NCBI GenBank assembly: GCA_940337035.1
Contig: OW679197.1
Coordinates: forward strand, 42,972,466 to 43,036,465
Source of the DNA: Agriotes lineatus
Taxonomy: Eukaryota; Arthropoda; Insecta; Coleoptera; Elateridae
Length of the DNA stretch: 64,000 bases
Reading direction: 5' to 3'
Made by a program: the position numbers and the translations under genes. Under the pieces are notes generated by a model. It was not told where the DNA came from. It saw only the letters and a list, made by a program, of their open reading frames with translations, and made no database searches. Positions 10,286-22,846 of the stretch are shown piece after piece (position 1 is the stretch's first letter; the number at the start of each line of letters is the position of its first letter).

Positions 10286-10780
10286 TACTTTACAAGGGAT
10301 GTAGGTAAGATTTATACTACCGAGGACCGTTTGATGCCTGAGTGAGCGATGCGAACGAGGGTAGCAAGGTACAAGGTAGTGTAAATCTTCCTACATCCTG
10401 TGTAAAGTATGTAATTTTCTAAATTATAGTAGCCTATGTCGGGAGCTTGGGGCGATGTTACAGTGCTGTGACGTTTTGCTTGACAATTATAAACGCACTG
10501 TGAAAAATGCGTGAATACGATTGCGAATGCTGTTTTGTAAGCTTTGTACGTGTCTTCTGAAAAAAAAAATGGATAACAGTACGAGCGATAATTGTTCTCT
10601 TCATGTTAACCAAATCGAAAACATGGCATTTCGTCAGTTATAGTAAATACGGGGTGTAAGTAATTCACTTCCCGAGCGAAATAGTACATTGTCATGGAAA
10701 CCCTAACAATTTTTGTAAATGTTTCCTACATCTCTCAAATCAGTGTAAGAATCACTTGCAAGAAAGGTAGTGAAAAAAAT
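10286..10780. repeat. Tandem repeat monomer B with internal hairpin
   Basis: This is the second copy of the monomer, diverged by substitutions and small indels. Its hairpin (10286-10409) keeps the arms but has a loop expanded by about 14 bases (ACCGTTTGATGCC). Only two copies are present, so this is a local duplication rather than a long satellite array. Confidence 0.85.
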
Positions 10781-11023
10781 CTGTTACAGGTTATCGTAAC
10801 GCAGTTGGGACGAACGGTAGCTATATTTCCTGATTTGTCGTTTTACAAACTATTACAGTGAAGTGGTAACCCGCTTTATGTCGTAATTAGAATTTCGTCT
10901 ATAACAATATGCACAGCCCATCGGTACAGTTGGAAGTAACCTCGTTATAATCAGGACAACATGTTCAGTGTTGGTGTATGAAAGAAAAATACAGGTACCT
11001 AAAATCAGCATTCCTTTATCGAA

Positions 11024-12752
11024 TGCAAATACTGTAATGGTTTACTGCCCACAGCAATTCTGATTGCCGAATTAACTAAATCAGTAACGTCAAAATGAGC
11101 ACAGAATTAAATATTTTATTTATTGCAAGATAATCAGTACTTTACATTAATAAGTGCACTTGATGTGAGCAGCAATAACTAATAATTTGAGGAATAAAGC
11201 AGGTTTCAGAAGGGTTACGTTCAGAGTTTCAGATATGATGAATGTTCGGAAGGGCCAATGCCAATTTGTAACTGACGGATTTGAGCTTAGTAACCTTAAA
11301 CATTATGTGAATAAAATGATACAGAATGATTTGTTAAGTACAGAGAGTATATGAGCGTTATGTATTAAAAGTGTTTAAGCCAGGAAACGGAAATTAGCTG
11401 AAAGGTAAAGGAAACAGTGCTGGAAGGCAACCGATCGAAATACAATTAGTGAGATGCTAAAGGAACTCAAGGATATCAGTGCATTATAAACCAAAGTGAT
11501 TTAAAAGCAGAGCAAAGACTAGTAACATTTATTCCAAGAAAAAGACAATTTTAGTAGTTAGGCAAAGACATGACATCAAAAATGTAGTCCATAAGGTCTA
11601 ACATATCATCAATCCTAATTTCTTTTATAAAAATTAAAAATCTAGTTGCTAAGTTACGCGACAGTTTTTTGTTGATTATTACCAAACAAGCTTGAAAAAT
11701 TTGTGTTGGGGACAGATTGAGCTCTCCATTTTATTGCATAAAATTATAAATAAAAAGCCCTTTTTAATACCAGCTGTATGTAAAATTATTCACCAGTGTA
11801 CAGGGCATCTGTGGATGTAGTTTGTCATGTGTTGGAAAGTACAAGTGTAACAGTTTAGCCAGCAGCAAGATTCGTCCAAGTGCGAGTAACTTTGGGGGCC
11901 CATTTCCTTAAGTAAGTAGAATCGCCCAGCGAAAGTAGTGTCTGCTACGTGTAGAGAGGACTTTCAGGAGCCCGTAGGTGTAGTATTTTAACCAACAAGC
12001 TTTTCCCCGAGTGCGTAATTCCCGTGGCGTCATTGAAAAGGGCATCCAGCGTCCGAGAGGTCTCCGATTATGATAGGATTCTACAGGATGCCCCTGCCGT
12101 AGCCCTATAATTCGTGGGGTTCTGCAAGTGCAGGCTGTCTACGAGGTGTAGCACCAGGTTCCAGTTGTTCAGGTCCATCCAGCTTCGACTAATTTAGATA
12201 GCGTCCTTTGAAAGTGCAAGGTGACGCGGAATTTTTCAGTTTTTGTCGGATGCAGAACAAAAAGCGATCGCGCATGGGTTTCGACGTCACACTAAAATAA
12301 AACGAGGTTAGCTTTGCTACGTCACAGTATTAATCGTATTTACCTGATTCTTCCTTGCCATTTTGGTGTTTTAAAATTCAATTTTACGCTGTTTTCGCAC
12401 TGGCAGATCATCTTGTTTACTGAGTTAAATTTAAAGGTTATCTAAACGTCAGATGGTGCATTTGCCCTAATAATTGAGAGTAATTGCCATACAACGAGTT
12501 ATTTGTCATACAAAGTTTTTTCTTAATTTTCCGAACCGACACCCTGAGTTAAGTTTTGTTTCATGTTTACCGAAGCTATGCCCGAATTTATTGCAAATAG
12601 ATGAAAATAAGGAATGAACCATTTATTTGTAGTAATAATTATTGCACTCTTTTAATTTTCCCTGAGTTTGACAGGCAGATTGTCAGTTGAAACTTAAGAA
12701 TTCATAAAATGTACTATCCCTTGCTAATAATTATAAATTTTATATTGTATTT
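11024..12752 (+). mobile_element. Long LTR-like repeat, copy 1 (probable solo LTR)
   Basis: The block starts TGCAAATACTGTAATGG and matches 31266-33061 along its whole length. Shared blocks include the stretch ACTTGATGTGAGCAGCA, GTTCGGAAG, CCAATTTGTAACTGACGG, GAGCGTTATGTATTA, TGACATCAAAA, the GC-rich middle, and CCTGAGTT near the end. It contains no ORF. The TG start, the roughly 1.75-kb length, a mid-element AATAAA, and the relation to a block that precedes a gag gene all suggest an LTR left behind by recombination. The right boundary is blurred. Confidence 0.65.
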
Positions 12753-13172
12753 AAAACTCCAATTATTTAAGCGTGGCAGCTATAATAATACATAAATAAA
12801 AAATGTATGGTTATTTCAAGATAATGTCATAATGCAAGAATATCATTTAATCAATTTAGCATTGAATCTAATGGCAATGTAATCAAATTATTATTTTACT
12901 CAAGTGCCAAAACTTAACCCTGATTGAGTAGTCATGTTCGACCGAACTAGTCAATTGATATAAAGATTTAACGATTAAAGAGCAGAATATTTGGCTATTC
13001 AATTAAATTTGAACCTAATATTTATGTAAACAATTTTTGAGAAGCTACAAAAATATTTAACATAATTTAATATTACAAATAATGAGAAACGTCCACATTT
13101 ATTATACTGTACACGCATAAAACTTAAATTGACTTTCTAACCTTTTAGTTAACTAAACACTTTATGTATTTT
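12753..13172. other. A+T-rich spacer, nothing recognised
   Basis: No ORF or repeat was recognised in this stretch. Confidence 0.4.
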
Positions 13173-13250
13173 AGTGTAAGAATAGGTGTAAGTCTAGGTG
13201 TAAGTGTAGGTGTAAGTACAGGTGTAAGTCTTGGTCTAAGACTAGGTGTA
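13173..13250 (+). repeat. 12-bp minisatellite
   Basis: Six or so tandem variants of AGGTGTAAGTCT are present (GGTGTAAGTCTA, GGTGTAAGTGTA, GGTGTAAGTACA, GGTGTAAGTCTT and so on), with single-base differences between units. Confidence 0.85.
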
Positions 13251-15539
13251 CTCGTAAAAGGTTGATAATACAACTGTCGCATCGTATCATTTTTTTTTGC
13301 TTTCTTGAATATGTTAATGCAATAAAATGTTCATAACTTCTTTAAGGTCCTATTGTCTCTTTCATGGTAACAAATTGTTATCTCTCATGAAGATTGATTG
13401 TTGGTTTACCTGTTATCGAAAGAAAATAGACGTGGCAGAGTAAAAACAAACGGAAAATAAGAAAATAGTAAAAAGGCAGAAGAAATACTAAAGAAACGAA
13501 GGAATATAAGCCAAGAAACATGGCCGAATATTCAGTAAAAATAAGTGGCCACAATAAATAAAAAAGTAGTGAAAGTGGAAATTCAGAGTGGAATAACCAC
13601 AAACAAGACATAGGAATGACGCACATAACTGAAATCGAGAGTAATAGTAATATGGGTATTAAAGATAAATATGAAATACTAAAAACTATTAAAAACGTTT
13701 ACAAGAAGGAACATGTCTAGAAAATGAGCTTAGCTAAAATGTGTCATCGTTTTGCAATAATAAAAATGTATATCGGTATCTATTCTTCTTATTCGTTTTA
13801 ATAACAATTAGTTCCAGCAACCTAGATATTCGATTAATAATAATTGACTGCAGTTTAAAAATATCCAATATAATTGCTAATGCTAATGGGATAAAACGGT
13901 AGCAGGATGCTTTCACAACCTGTATTCCTTTACGTATTAAAGTATAAAGGCAAAATGTGTACAGCGTTTAATACTTGTTTTTACGAGCATATTTCCGAGA
14001 GAACTTAGAAAACTAGTGCTAGTTAACTGCAATTATCAACTACAAACCGTAACCCATTGACGACTACGTAAATAACTTGCTATTACGGTTACCTTTAAAA
14101 TTAGGTCGTATGATTAGGCTGATAGTTAATTCAAGCAATAAAATTACAAGGGCGAGTACAATTACTTAAATGTTACTTACAGAGCACGGGGTACAACAAA
14201 GGCATTATATATCTAAATGCTTAATATATCGTGTGTTACAAAAAAAAATAATAATTTTTATTGATTGTTACAATGAATACACTCGTTGTTGTAGTGTAAA
14301 TGTCATCTTATTTTCTTTTTTGCTTGCTACAAGTAAACTGAATGCAGTGGAAACTTTTGCCTGTCACAGTGACAAATGTTTTCATAAATAATACACAATC
14401 TGACATTCACCTACAGACTTAAGTTAAGACATGACTAGATTTTTTATCTTTCTTTCCAAGGCCTGCCCTAAATTTTTTTTTTTTTTTTTGAATACACGAT
14501 ACAATATACATGTGTAATCAAAATACTATTTCTTATTTATGCTAATAGTTTTAGAAATCATTCGAGCTAAAAATATAATGCGCAGAAGTGTAGGTAAGAT
14601 AATAAAGAATATCTACCAGCTGCAGCAAATACTAATATTTTCATTAATAATATTTACATATAACATAAACACAACATTAGCAATTCAACTATGGCCATGG
14701 CATTTTTGAACTTCGCCCATCATTTGTGCTATGCGAGAATTTAAACAGTACAACTTGTGTGAACAAATTAAAACGAAATATGGACAATCCAACTGTGATA
14801 ATAATTAAGCTATTGTTCAACAAGATAAAACTGATAGTATTTATTATTTTGTGCAACAAATTCTTTCTTATCGAAGTAAAATGTTGAAAAAATTCAAAAA
14901 GGTTATCTTTAGCTTAAAAAGCCGATACAAACCGGAAATTGTTAATTAATCAAATCTCTGTTTGTACGTTTCGAGGTCAAATCGCTATATTAAAATAATT
15001 AAAAGTGCATTTCTCAAAGCAATCAGTATCGTTATTGATCTTGATTCATGGATAATGCATTACAAACGACAAAAGAAACAGTACATTGGTGGTTTTTAAG
15101 TATGGCAGAGATTGAGATACATTACAATTGATTAATAATTAATAATTTGACAATATCTCACTTTCAAATTTAGAATTTCTACAAAGAGATCTGAATTTCT
15201 AACCTAATAATAACCGGAAGCTTTTAAATCAAGAGTTGTTATTATTGATCACACGGAGAATGGTTCGAAAGTATTGAGAATATTTTTTTCGAATTCACTG
15301 ATTGAATTAAGTGAAATCTTAATACTATTCCTTTGGGAATGTAACAATGTTCTCATCCGTTTTCCATTTATGTTGTCATAACAATCGTATGTAATATAGA
15401 GACATACATCGTATATACGAGGAATATACAGTGTTTATTGACCCTAGTATAGAACATCACATTATGTTTCAACATGATTCTCTCCAACATGAAAATAGTT
15501 ATTTCGCCAATGTTTAAGCATAGCAGTGTCATTTGTTAC
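13251..15539. other. A+T-rich spacer, nothing recognised
   Basis: It holds short A/T tracts (for example a T run at 14471-14489) and chance ORFs (13378-13626 and 13734-13916 on the minus strand, 14170-14391 on the plus strand) with compositions driven by A+T content. Confidence 0.4.
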
Positions 15540-16300
15540 GTGTCAAAAGCGTAATGAGTGTAAGAATTTATTTTGTTGCATAGATTCAGTCGCATCAACG
15601 TATCTTTAGTTGTGCTCGTTACGCAAGTGAACGGTACGCAATATGCACAGATAGTGGTTATCTGCTATATCAGCAAACACTCACTGAGCTTTCTGACAGC
15701 GCTCGCGTAATTAGTTATGTTGAAATATTTATCTTGTAGTGCAGCCGTGTTTGTTTCGACTTTTCGAGATAGAAAGCGACTTTTTGCAACTCGAATAGCG
15801 TTTTTCTTAGGCGACCTCAGTTGGACAACTTGTATGTAATTCTCGTGCCCCGGGGTTAGCCCGTTAGCTTCGTGTATTTGGAGAGATTTTTTATGGATGC
15901 TTTGCTACTGCGGATTCTGGGCCTAGAGTACGTATTTCCGACATATAAGGTGAACGTCTATTAGACAGATCATTCATTACAAGTTGTTAGATTTCCTCGC
16001 CATAAAAATCTTGTACTACAGGTGAGTATTTAATATATTTCGGTTTTAGTAGCATTTTGTATTTCGTTGATTGCAACGGCGTTTCTAGCTTTTCCCGAGA
16101 TGTTCTAAAGTTCGCCGATACAGCTGCTTATTTGACTTTGACTCACATCGCCCGAGCGTTCCGCTTTGCAACCATATTTGGCTTGCGACCTTGTGGTTTC
16201 TGCAGCTACCCTCAACCTGCTGCCAGCATAGCTGCAAAAGCCCGTTTGGAGGCTATTTAGCAATTTGTTGCAGAGATAAGTACTTGTAACCTAGTGAACT
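15540..16300 (+). promoter_or_regulatory. GC-richer island with a strong 5' splice site: possible first exon/promoter or LTR remnant
   Basis: Base composition rises clearly against its surroundings. A TCAGTCG initiator-like motif lies near 15587. The most striking signal is CAG|GTGAGT at 16018-16026, a consensus splice donor. This would suit a non-coding first exon ending at 16020. A 67-codon reading at 16057-16260 lies past the donor and resembles no known protein. An old LTR is an equally good explanation, since long LTRs in this window are also GC-richer than their surroundings. Confidence 0.25.
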
Positions 16301-18509
16301 CGCGGTAGCCCCATTAGATTTGCGAAATTATACCTGTTTGACTTAGCGTTCTGACTTTCGTATGGTGCCGATTCTAAATTGGTTTAATGACATTCCTTCT
16401 ACGAGCATTCAATGGTGAATTAAAATAATACTGCTTGTAGTTTATACCTATGTGTTTGGCTCATTGTTGTGTGTTTAATTACAAGTATAAAATGCTATTT
16501 GGGGGTGCTCCTTTCGCTTAAGTAATGCTTTTAGGACCTGTTGTACTGGCAATTCTATACAACGTTTGCTTAATAAATCTAATTTCCTGCTTCTGCTATT
16601 AATTGTCTGGTTTCGTTATTGTTACCTTTTGGATTCCATATATTGTACTATTGCCTACTGTGATTTATTTGAGGTTATAAGTTCTCTACCTAACTGAGTA
16701 TATTTGGTGTAAGTAAAGACTTCTTGGCGCTCATAATATTTATTAATAACATTAGCACATCCAGATCCGCACCTTTTTTACACACCCGATACAATTTTTA
16801 CTACTTGATAGAAAGAAGCGCAATTCCCAAGCACGCCAACCAGATCTGCATTGCTTTGGAATTGAACCTTTCTTTTGTAGGTATTCAGTAAGTGATTAAA
16901 GCTCACTTTTCCATTTCGAAATCTTCGCGCAATCATTATTCTTCTTCTAAACTATTAAAGTCAATTATTAAAATGTGCCAGTTTTATGTCAATAAAATAG
17001 CAAAACAATTGCGGTTGTTAAGGGCAACATATTTTACAGCCATTTGTACTAGACGCAATAAATACTGTACAACCGTCGTATGTAAATTTCATCGAGTGAA
17101 TCACATTAAGTTAAAAATCTAACAAAAATTATAGATGTGAAAATGAAGTCGAATAATATTTGTTGCAGCAATTTCATTAACATGCCAAAATATGTTCATA
17201 CCAGTAGTATAATTGACAAAGATAAAAGTGATTGAAGAGTGTTTGGTGTTGGCACTGTTACATTTGTACTTATCGTTAAATTATTAGAAAACTGACCACG
17301 GTGTTGCAATTTCTAATAGTTCCACATAAATTTTAAAATAGCAAAAATAATATTAGGTTAAAGATACATACTGCTACAAATGTATTAAACATAAAAACAA
17401 GAAAATCAGATGATTCTTCTGCGGTCTCCAATGCTCAAGCAATAATAAAACTTGAAGATGTCGACACCAGCATTCCATACACAGCTACAGAGTTAATGAA
17501 CTAGAAATTAAAAAAGTTACATAATGTTATTTTTCAATTATACATGGATTTCTCGCAAATTTTTCGAGCTCTAATTAATATAATGCATATGCGATGAACG
17601 GTTTCTATTCTTGCAATATGCACCATTGGCTTTAAAAGAATGCATCTGCAATAATCATTAATCCTTTGCAGGCAATAACTTTTCAACATGTCGAAATGAA
17701 CGTGTGAATAAATGCAACGCTCTAGTTTAACAGGCTAATTTTTTTTCTTGATACCAAAGTACTGCATGCGACTTACGTAATAATCTTAGGTAGTAAAAGT
17801 AAAAATTGTTTATTAATCCAGTACAATTTACAAAAATCGATTACTACCTTTTTCTGAGTCGAAACAATCACGTAAGCAGCATGATTGTATTGTACACATT
17901 CCTGCGAAAAGTGTTAATGTTACGTACATAATTTTATGAAATCGTATGCTCTTGAGAAACACCCAAGCGCATGGAAAATCAAGTTAGTATGCTTTATTAT
18001 TGTTTGTCATATTTTGTAAGATGCGCCTGAAGAACACGTGCATGAACAATTTGATGTTGAGAGACCGCATGCGGCATGCGTGCAATTACTTGGTACTTTC
18101 GATACGGCTTGGTATTTTAAATAGTCATTCTTTAATTCGAATTATTTTTCAATGTTTGCTGTAACATAATATAATCATTAATGACCTTCGAATGACCCAA
18201 GCTTTGATAGTCCAAGAGCCGACCACAAAACATGACACCTAACGCGCATCGAATAAAGACCTACATTAAATGAAAGTTTATGATTTCCGGTTCAAGACAC
18301 CCCATTAATACTTTTTCCATCTTTTTGTTCTCAAGTATGAAATATGGATAATAATAATAATAATAATATCTCCTTATAATTGCGCGAATTGATAGGATTG
18401 ATCGGGGAATGAGAAAGAATGCGAAGAGGCAACCCGATGTTTTCAGGTAGTATAAATTGATCTCTATCAAGTGGCAGATTTGTCATAATAGCGCCAAAAT
18501 AAAGCGGCA
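16301..18509. other. A+T-rich spacer with an (AAT)n run
   Basis: The only clear feature is a trinucleotide run (ATAATAATA...) at about 18347-18368. The ORFs at 16892-17122 (+) and 18261-18470 (-) are chance-like. Confidence 0.4.
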
Positions 18510-18750
18510 TTATGATTGACTAGGTGGCCGAACCAGGTTCGATTCCCAGTGAGTACACAGAGATTTTAAAAATCATAGGCTACCAGGCTATAATGCTGAC
18601 ACCTGTAGTAGTCGTTAACCGCTACTAAGGGAACTCCCATTTTGAAGGCCAACTCTAGCCACCTACCGGCTTAGAAGCAAAGAGAGCACATAGAACTACA
18701 ACTTTGTGGAATTAAACAGGCCAGTGTCCTAATATTAGAGGAGGATGAAA
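18510..18750 (+). mobile_element. tRNA-related SINE, copy 1
   Basis: It begins with a partial tRNA-like head (TGGCCGAACCAGGTTCGATT, then CCCAGTGAG) that contains a near-perfect B box, GGTTCGATTCC; the A-box half is truncated or merged. The body includes CAACTCTAGCCACCTAC, ACTTTGTGG and AAACAGGCCAGTG. The same body appears inverted at 19612-19830, which is the main evidence that it is a mobile repeat. It is unrelated in sequence to the SINE at 8118-8374. Confidence 0.65.
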
Positions 18751-19611
18751 CCAAAATGGGACGATCGACAAAATATTATTTCACCTTCGTCATAAAATAT
18801 TATTTTCCAAGTAAATTGCAAATAATTTGTTTATTTGGAAATCAAAAAGAAACGTTAAAGTTTGGTAGAAATTCATAAAAATGATCTCGATGGCCAATTA
18901 GAAGTCGAAATGATCTAGGTCTTTTATCAAATGAACTGTTGCACTGCCTAAAAGAATTATTTAATGCAAGAGCATTGACGTTATCTTTCATAATCTAGTG
19001 ATTTTGTGAAGACGTTCGCTTGTAAAGAGGCGAAAGATCATTTTCGGTACTCAATACCATTAAATGCATTAGCAATAATGCGTATTGCAAGTGACCTTTT
19101 ACATCAAATATATTTTGATGAAGTTGTGAATATTTTGCGGACACTAAGGCAAAAGACTCCTTTCAATATATATTTTTTGAATATTAGGTTTAATTGTGAT
19201 TATTGTATTACTACTATTATTATTATGAAAAGTTTAGCGCAACATAGCTGCAATCATGGTTAATACGTCACTGAACTCAACGGCTTTCTATTCCTAAAAA
19301 AACTGACTGATCGATGTTGCATTATTGAACTATTTTCGATGTTCGTCCTTTTCAGCTTTTGGAATGCCGACTTTCGATATTTTAGTTTTCCTGTTTTCAA
19401 TTTATTTTTCGTTTTTTCTTAACTTTCGATTTCTCCGATTTTAAACTTTTTCGATTCTATCTTTTTCAATTCTCGACTTTATATAACTTCAAGTTTTCAG
19501 TTAGGTTATAATTATTTTATCTTCTCCGTTCATCCCAATATGGTTGTATCTACTAACTCTTAGAATTGTTCTTATTGATATTCAAAGTCAGAGACAAGCA
19601 TGCTCTATAAG
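18751..19611. other. Spacer; T/C-rich strand-asymmetric tract at 19330-19500
   Basis: The 19330-19500 stretch is built from imprecise repeats of TTTTCGATTT/TTTCAATT-like units, giving a strong pyrimidine bias on the plus strand. The 85-codon ORF at 19006-19263 is not recognised. Confidence 0.4.
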
Positions 19612-19830
19612 CCTTGTTTTTGTTATTATAGGCCAGTGGCCTGTTTTTAACCACAAAGTGGTTCAATGAGCCCTCTTTACTCGCCGTGTAGGTGGCTAGC
19701 CTTGTCCATGGAAAGTGTGGAAAAGTGATCTTATTGGGGATTAACAACTACCACAGAGCGTACGATATTTAAAATCTCGTTGTAGTCGCCGTGAATCGAC
19801 CTTGATCTACAAGACGAATCCACAAAATTT
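19612..19830 (-). mobile_element. tRNA-related SINE, copy 2 (inverted relative to copy 1)
   Basis: Read on the minus strand it matches copy 1: a B-box-like GGTCGATTCAC with downstream GGCGACTACAA (copy 1 has GGTTCGATTCC with GTGAGTACACA), then GAGATTTTAAA, GGCTAGCCACCTAC, ACTTTGTGGTTAAA and ACAGGCCACTGGCCT. It is substantially diverged. The 64-codon minus ORF at 19553-19747 is within this repeat and is not a gene. Confidence 0.6.
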
Positions 19831-19969
19831 CTATACCACATTGCAGGCAGCGAAAAATAATTCTACTCAACAATTTTCAAAGATATTAAGACCTACTCAC
19901 ACTAAACTACCAACCAGATTTTTAGACCCGATAGAACTAATATGATTTGCATTGCTCCACTGTTGCAAA

Positions 19970-20554
19970 CTTTTCTTGGGATAAATTTCACCACAATTTA
20001 CTCGGCTCTTAATTTTCACTTTGGTTTATAATGCACTGATACACTTGAGTTCTTTTAGCATCTCACTAATTTGTCTTTTGACCGGTTCCCTTACATTTGT
20101 CCATTGCTCTATTGCAATTATTGCTTTGCTAGCACTGTTTTTCGTTTACCTTCCAGTTAGCTTGCCGTTTTCTGGCTTATAAACTTTTAATACATAACGC
20201 TCATACAATTTCTGTACTTAGTAAATAATTCTGTACCATTTTATTCGCAATATGTTTGATGTTACTAAGCTTAAATCAGTCAGTTACAAATTAAATTGCA
20301 TTGACCCTTCCGAACATTTATCATATCTGAAACTCTGAACGTAACCCTTCTGAAACCTGCCTTATCTCATGCTAACTTTTATCCCTCAAATTATTAGTTA
20401 CTGCTGCTCACATCAAGTGCACTTATTAATGTAAAATACTGATTATCTTGCAATAAATAAAATATTTAATTCTGTGCTCATGTTGACCTTATTCATTCTG
20501 TTACTTAGGCTATCAGAGTTGCTGTGGGCAGTAAACCATTACAGTATAAACGCA
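19970..20554 (-). mobile_element. Long LTR-like repeat, copy 2 (partial, inverted)
   Basis: On the minus strand it begins at 20554 (TGCGTTTATACTGTAATGG) and follows the first third of copies 1 and 3. Shared blocks are CACTTGATGTGAGCAGCAG, CAGTTACAAATT, GTGCTAGCAAAG, AATGCACTGATACAC read inverted, and AATTGCAATAGA. The similarity stops near 19970, so the element is truncated. It has no ORF. Confidence 0.7.
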
Positions 20555-20717
20555 ATAAAACTGGTTAAATGTTTCTCTACGTCAAGACTGTCCCTTTACA
20601 CATGATCTTTTTAAAATCTATCTTTAAACTGCCTTAAAACCGTGGAAATGGAATAGCTCGAATATCTTAATTAAAATGGAACATGATCTTCTATTCTATA
20701 TAATTTTCTATTTGCAG

Positions 20718-21133
20718 ACCACCAACTTCTAACAGCCGCGGAAGAAGAGGATTCCCTCCATTAATGATATACGTTGCAATGGCGTTTGTAGTTCATCTGG
20801 ATTATTTGTGTTACTAGGGTAGTACTTTCAGCAAACCTTAGATTAGATATTTTTGACCACCAACTAGAATGCCACCATCCTAGTTCTCCAAAACAAGTCA
20901 TATTCAGTGTATATTATGAACAATATAGTCGACAGTACAACCTTGGAGATCATTTATTGCAAGCTAAAAGAAATGTACAACAATGCACAACAGTACCCCC
21001 AATTTACGTAAAACGGTCAATAAGATTTGCTAAATTACGCTATCGAGTAATCAGTGAAGCAGATGAACAACATAATATTCTAGAGCTGTATCATGTAGCT
21101 CGACCTTTCAAACCAACCTCTGGTATAACACGG
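20718..21133 (+). pseudogene. Candidate exon with signal-like hydrophobic start, frameshifted; unidentified
   Basis: A strong acceptor (TTTTCTATTTGCAG, ending 20717) opens a frame from 20719 to the TAG at 20815-20817. It encodes PPTSNSRGRRGFPP and then a hydrophobic stretch (LMIYVAMAFVVHLDYLCY). From 20792 another frame is open for 114 codons to 21133; it has no ATG and includes LGDHLLQAKRNVQ, YVKRSIRFAKLRYRVIS and LYHVARPFKP. The latter is charged and protein-like, vaguely recalling the C-terminal region of an LTR-element integrase, but a diverged envelope-like or host exon is not excluded. The overlap of the two frames implies a frameshift. Confidence 0.35.
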
Positions 21134-22846
21134 TAAGATTATAATATCAATGCAGAGGAAAACAGGATAAAGCAACATTAACATAGAAAAGAAAATTAGC
21201 TAAAGAATATAATCAGATATGATTAACCTGGAACCAAATAAAAACTGAAATCTAAAACAAAGAAAGGTTAGAAAGAACTCATTGGAAACATCGTACCAGG
21301 AAAGAAGAAGTAAAAAGTTATTAAATCGGCGGATGTAACTTAACTCAAACTAAGAAAATAGGAAAACAAATTAACTAGGGTATAACTATGGCAGAGGCTG
21401 ACAACCTTACTATGTACTACTACTCGTGTTTGTCAATGAAACGTTCCCTGACACTCTATGTTCCCGTTAGGAACAACAGGACTTTAAGAAAAAAAGAAGC
21501 GTACGTTAACCTTTAACGAAATCTGCTTGCTTTTGAGGTATTTGCCACGAAACAAAATTGTTAACTCGTGCATGTAGTTCAGAATATGATAACTGTGCCA
21601 GAAACTTAACCACCAGTTATTCCATGTGATGTAGGCTTTCTTGTTTGTGATTATGTTCCGCATAAAATGATTTAATCGCCATATTTTCCTTGTTATAGCA
21701 ATGTTGTGCTTTGCTAGCATGTTTTAATAATTTATTTAAAACTATTGAAACGGAAATCTGGCTCCCTTGCCTGTATGGTTTGTGTTTATATTTATGTGTA
21801 TAGCCAATTTGTATTTGCATCTCTTTTTATTGTTAATTAGGCTTAAACTTTGTAATTTGTCATAGTCAAATGTGCACGCAGTCGACTCCGTGTATGCAGT
21901 ACTTAAATATGTGTGTGTTCGCTGGACGAGGAGATTTTCAACATAAGCAACTTCGAAGCCTGGTCTTAGGTTACAAAACATTTGCTAACGGACTGGGCCG
22001 CTCCTATTGTATTGTTCGAAATCGCCTACGGCAAAATAAAAAGAGCGGCTTAAGAAATCCTAGCCGTGTTGAAGTGTGCGATATAAGTGTCACTGCAGCA
22101 AACTCCATACGCATTATATAAGTACAATTTGCGACACCGCCGTTCCGAGGGTTGTGGATGACGCAATCCAGGGCAAACCCAGTTTCCGACGTAGCTGTCT
22201 TCATACTTCATAAATAACCTGCTACATACAGGAACTGTTTGCAGTTATACGATAAGTTTTCGCGTACAACTGTAAGGAGCTTCCACGAGCTCGAAGAAAT
22301 GCGCCAATGTACGTAAATTATGCCAAATTTTTATGCATGCAAGCATAGACAGGACCGGCTTCAGGCAGTACCGCCTTAGGGTATTATAGCGTTCTTTTAA
22401 GAACAGATATTTTAGCGTTATTTTAATATGGTTTTATGTATGTTAGTCATAATGATACTAGTTGATTAGACTGGTAAGTGTGTTAGAAAACAAGCTATGT
22501 CGCCCATAGTTTCGATGTTATTAATTAACACTGTCAACTGTGTGTATCAAAGACGCCCATTCATTTTAAGGTTTATCAATTTTGTTTGGTTTTCTTATGA
22601 TTTTATATGTGCCTTAAAGTCAATATACGAGTATTTGTGTAAACAAAAACATTTTTCTTGTGTAAGCTTCTTGTTTGGCAAATCGTAATCATTCTTATCA
22701 CAACTGGGTGTTTAAAAGAGCTTCTAGCACACTGAGCTAGCAAGGTAAATAAACAGCGCAGACTAATTATTAAAATACTAAGGCGTACCAGACGTCTTAT
22801 GTAAACTTAACAACCCAAAGGAGAGGCAAAACAAACGTATCGTTAC
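21134..22846. other. Spacer, nothing firmly recognised
   Basis: GC-richer around 21960-22200. The overlapping short ORFs on both strands there (21870-22121 plus, 22004-22204 minus) match no family. A palindrome-like GCCGCTC...GAGCGGC lies at about 21997-22050. Confidence 0.35.

Noticed and set aside
9741..10780. CRISPR-like array
   Set aside because: There are only two 0.5-kb units with no short spaced repeats, and the context is eukaryotic.
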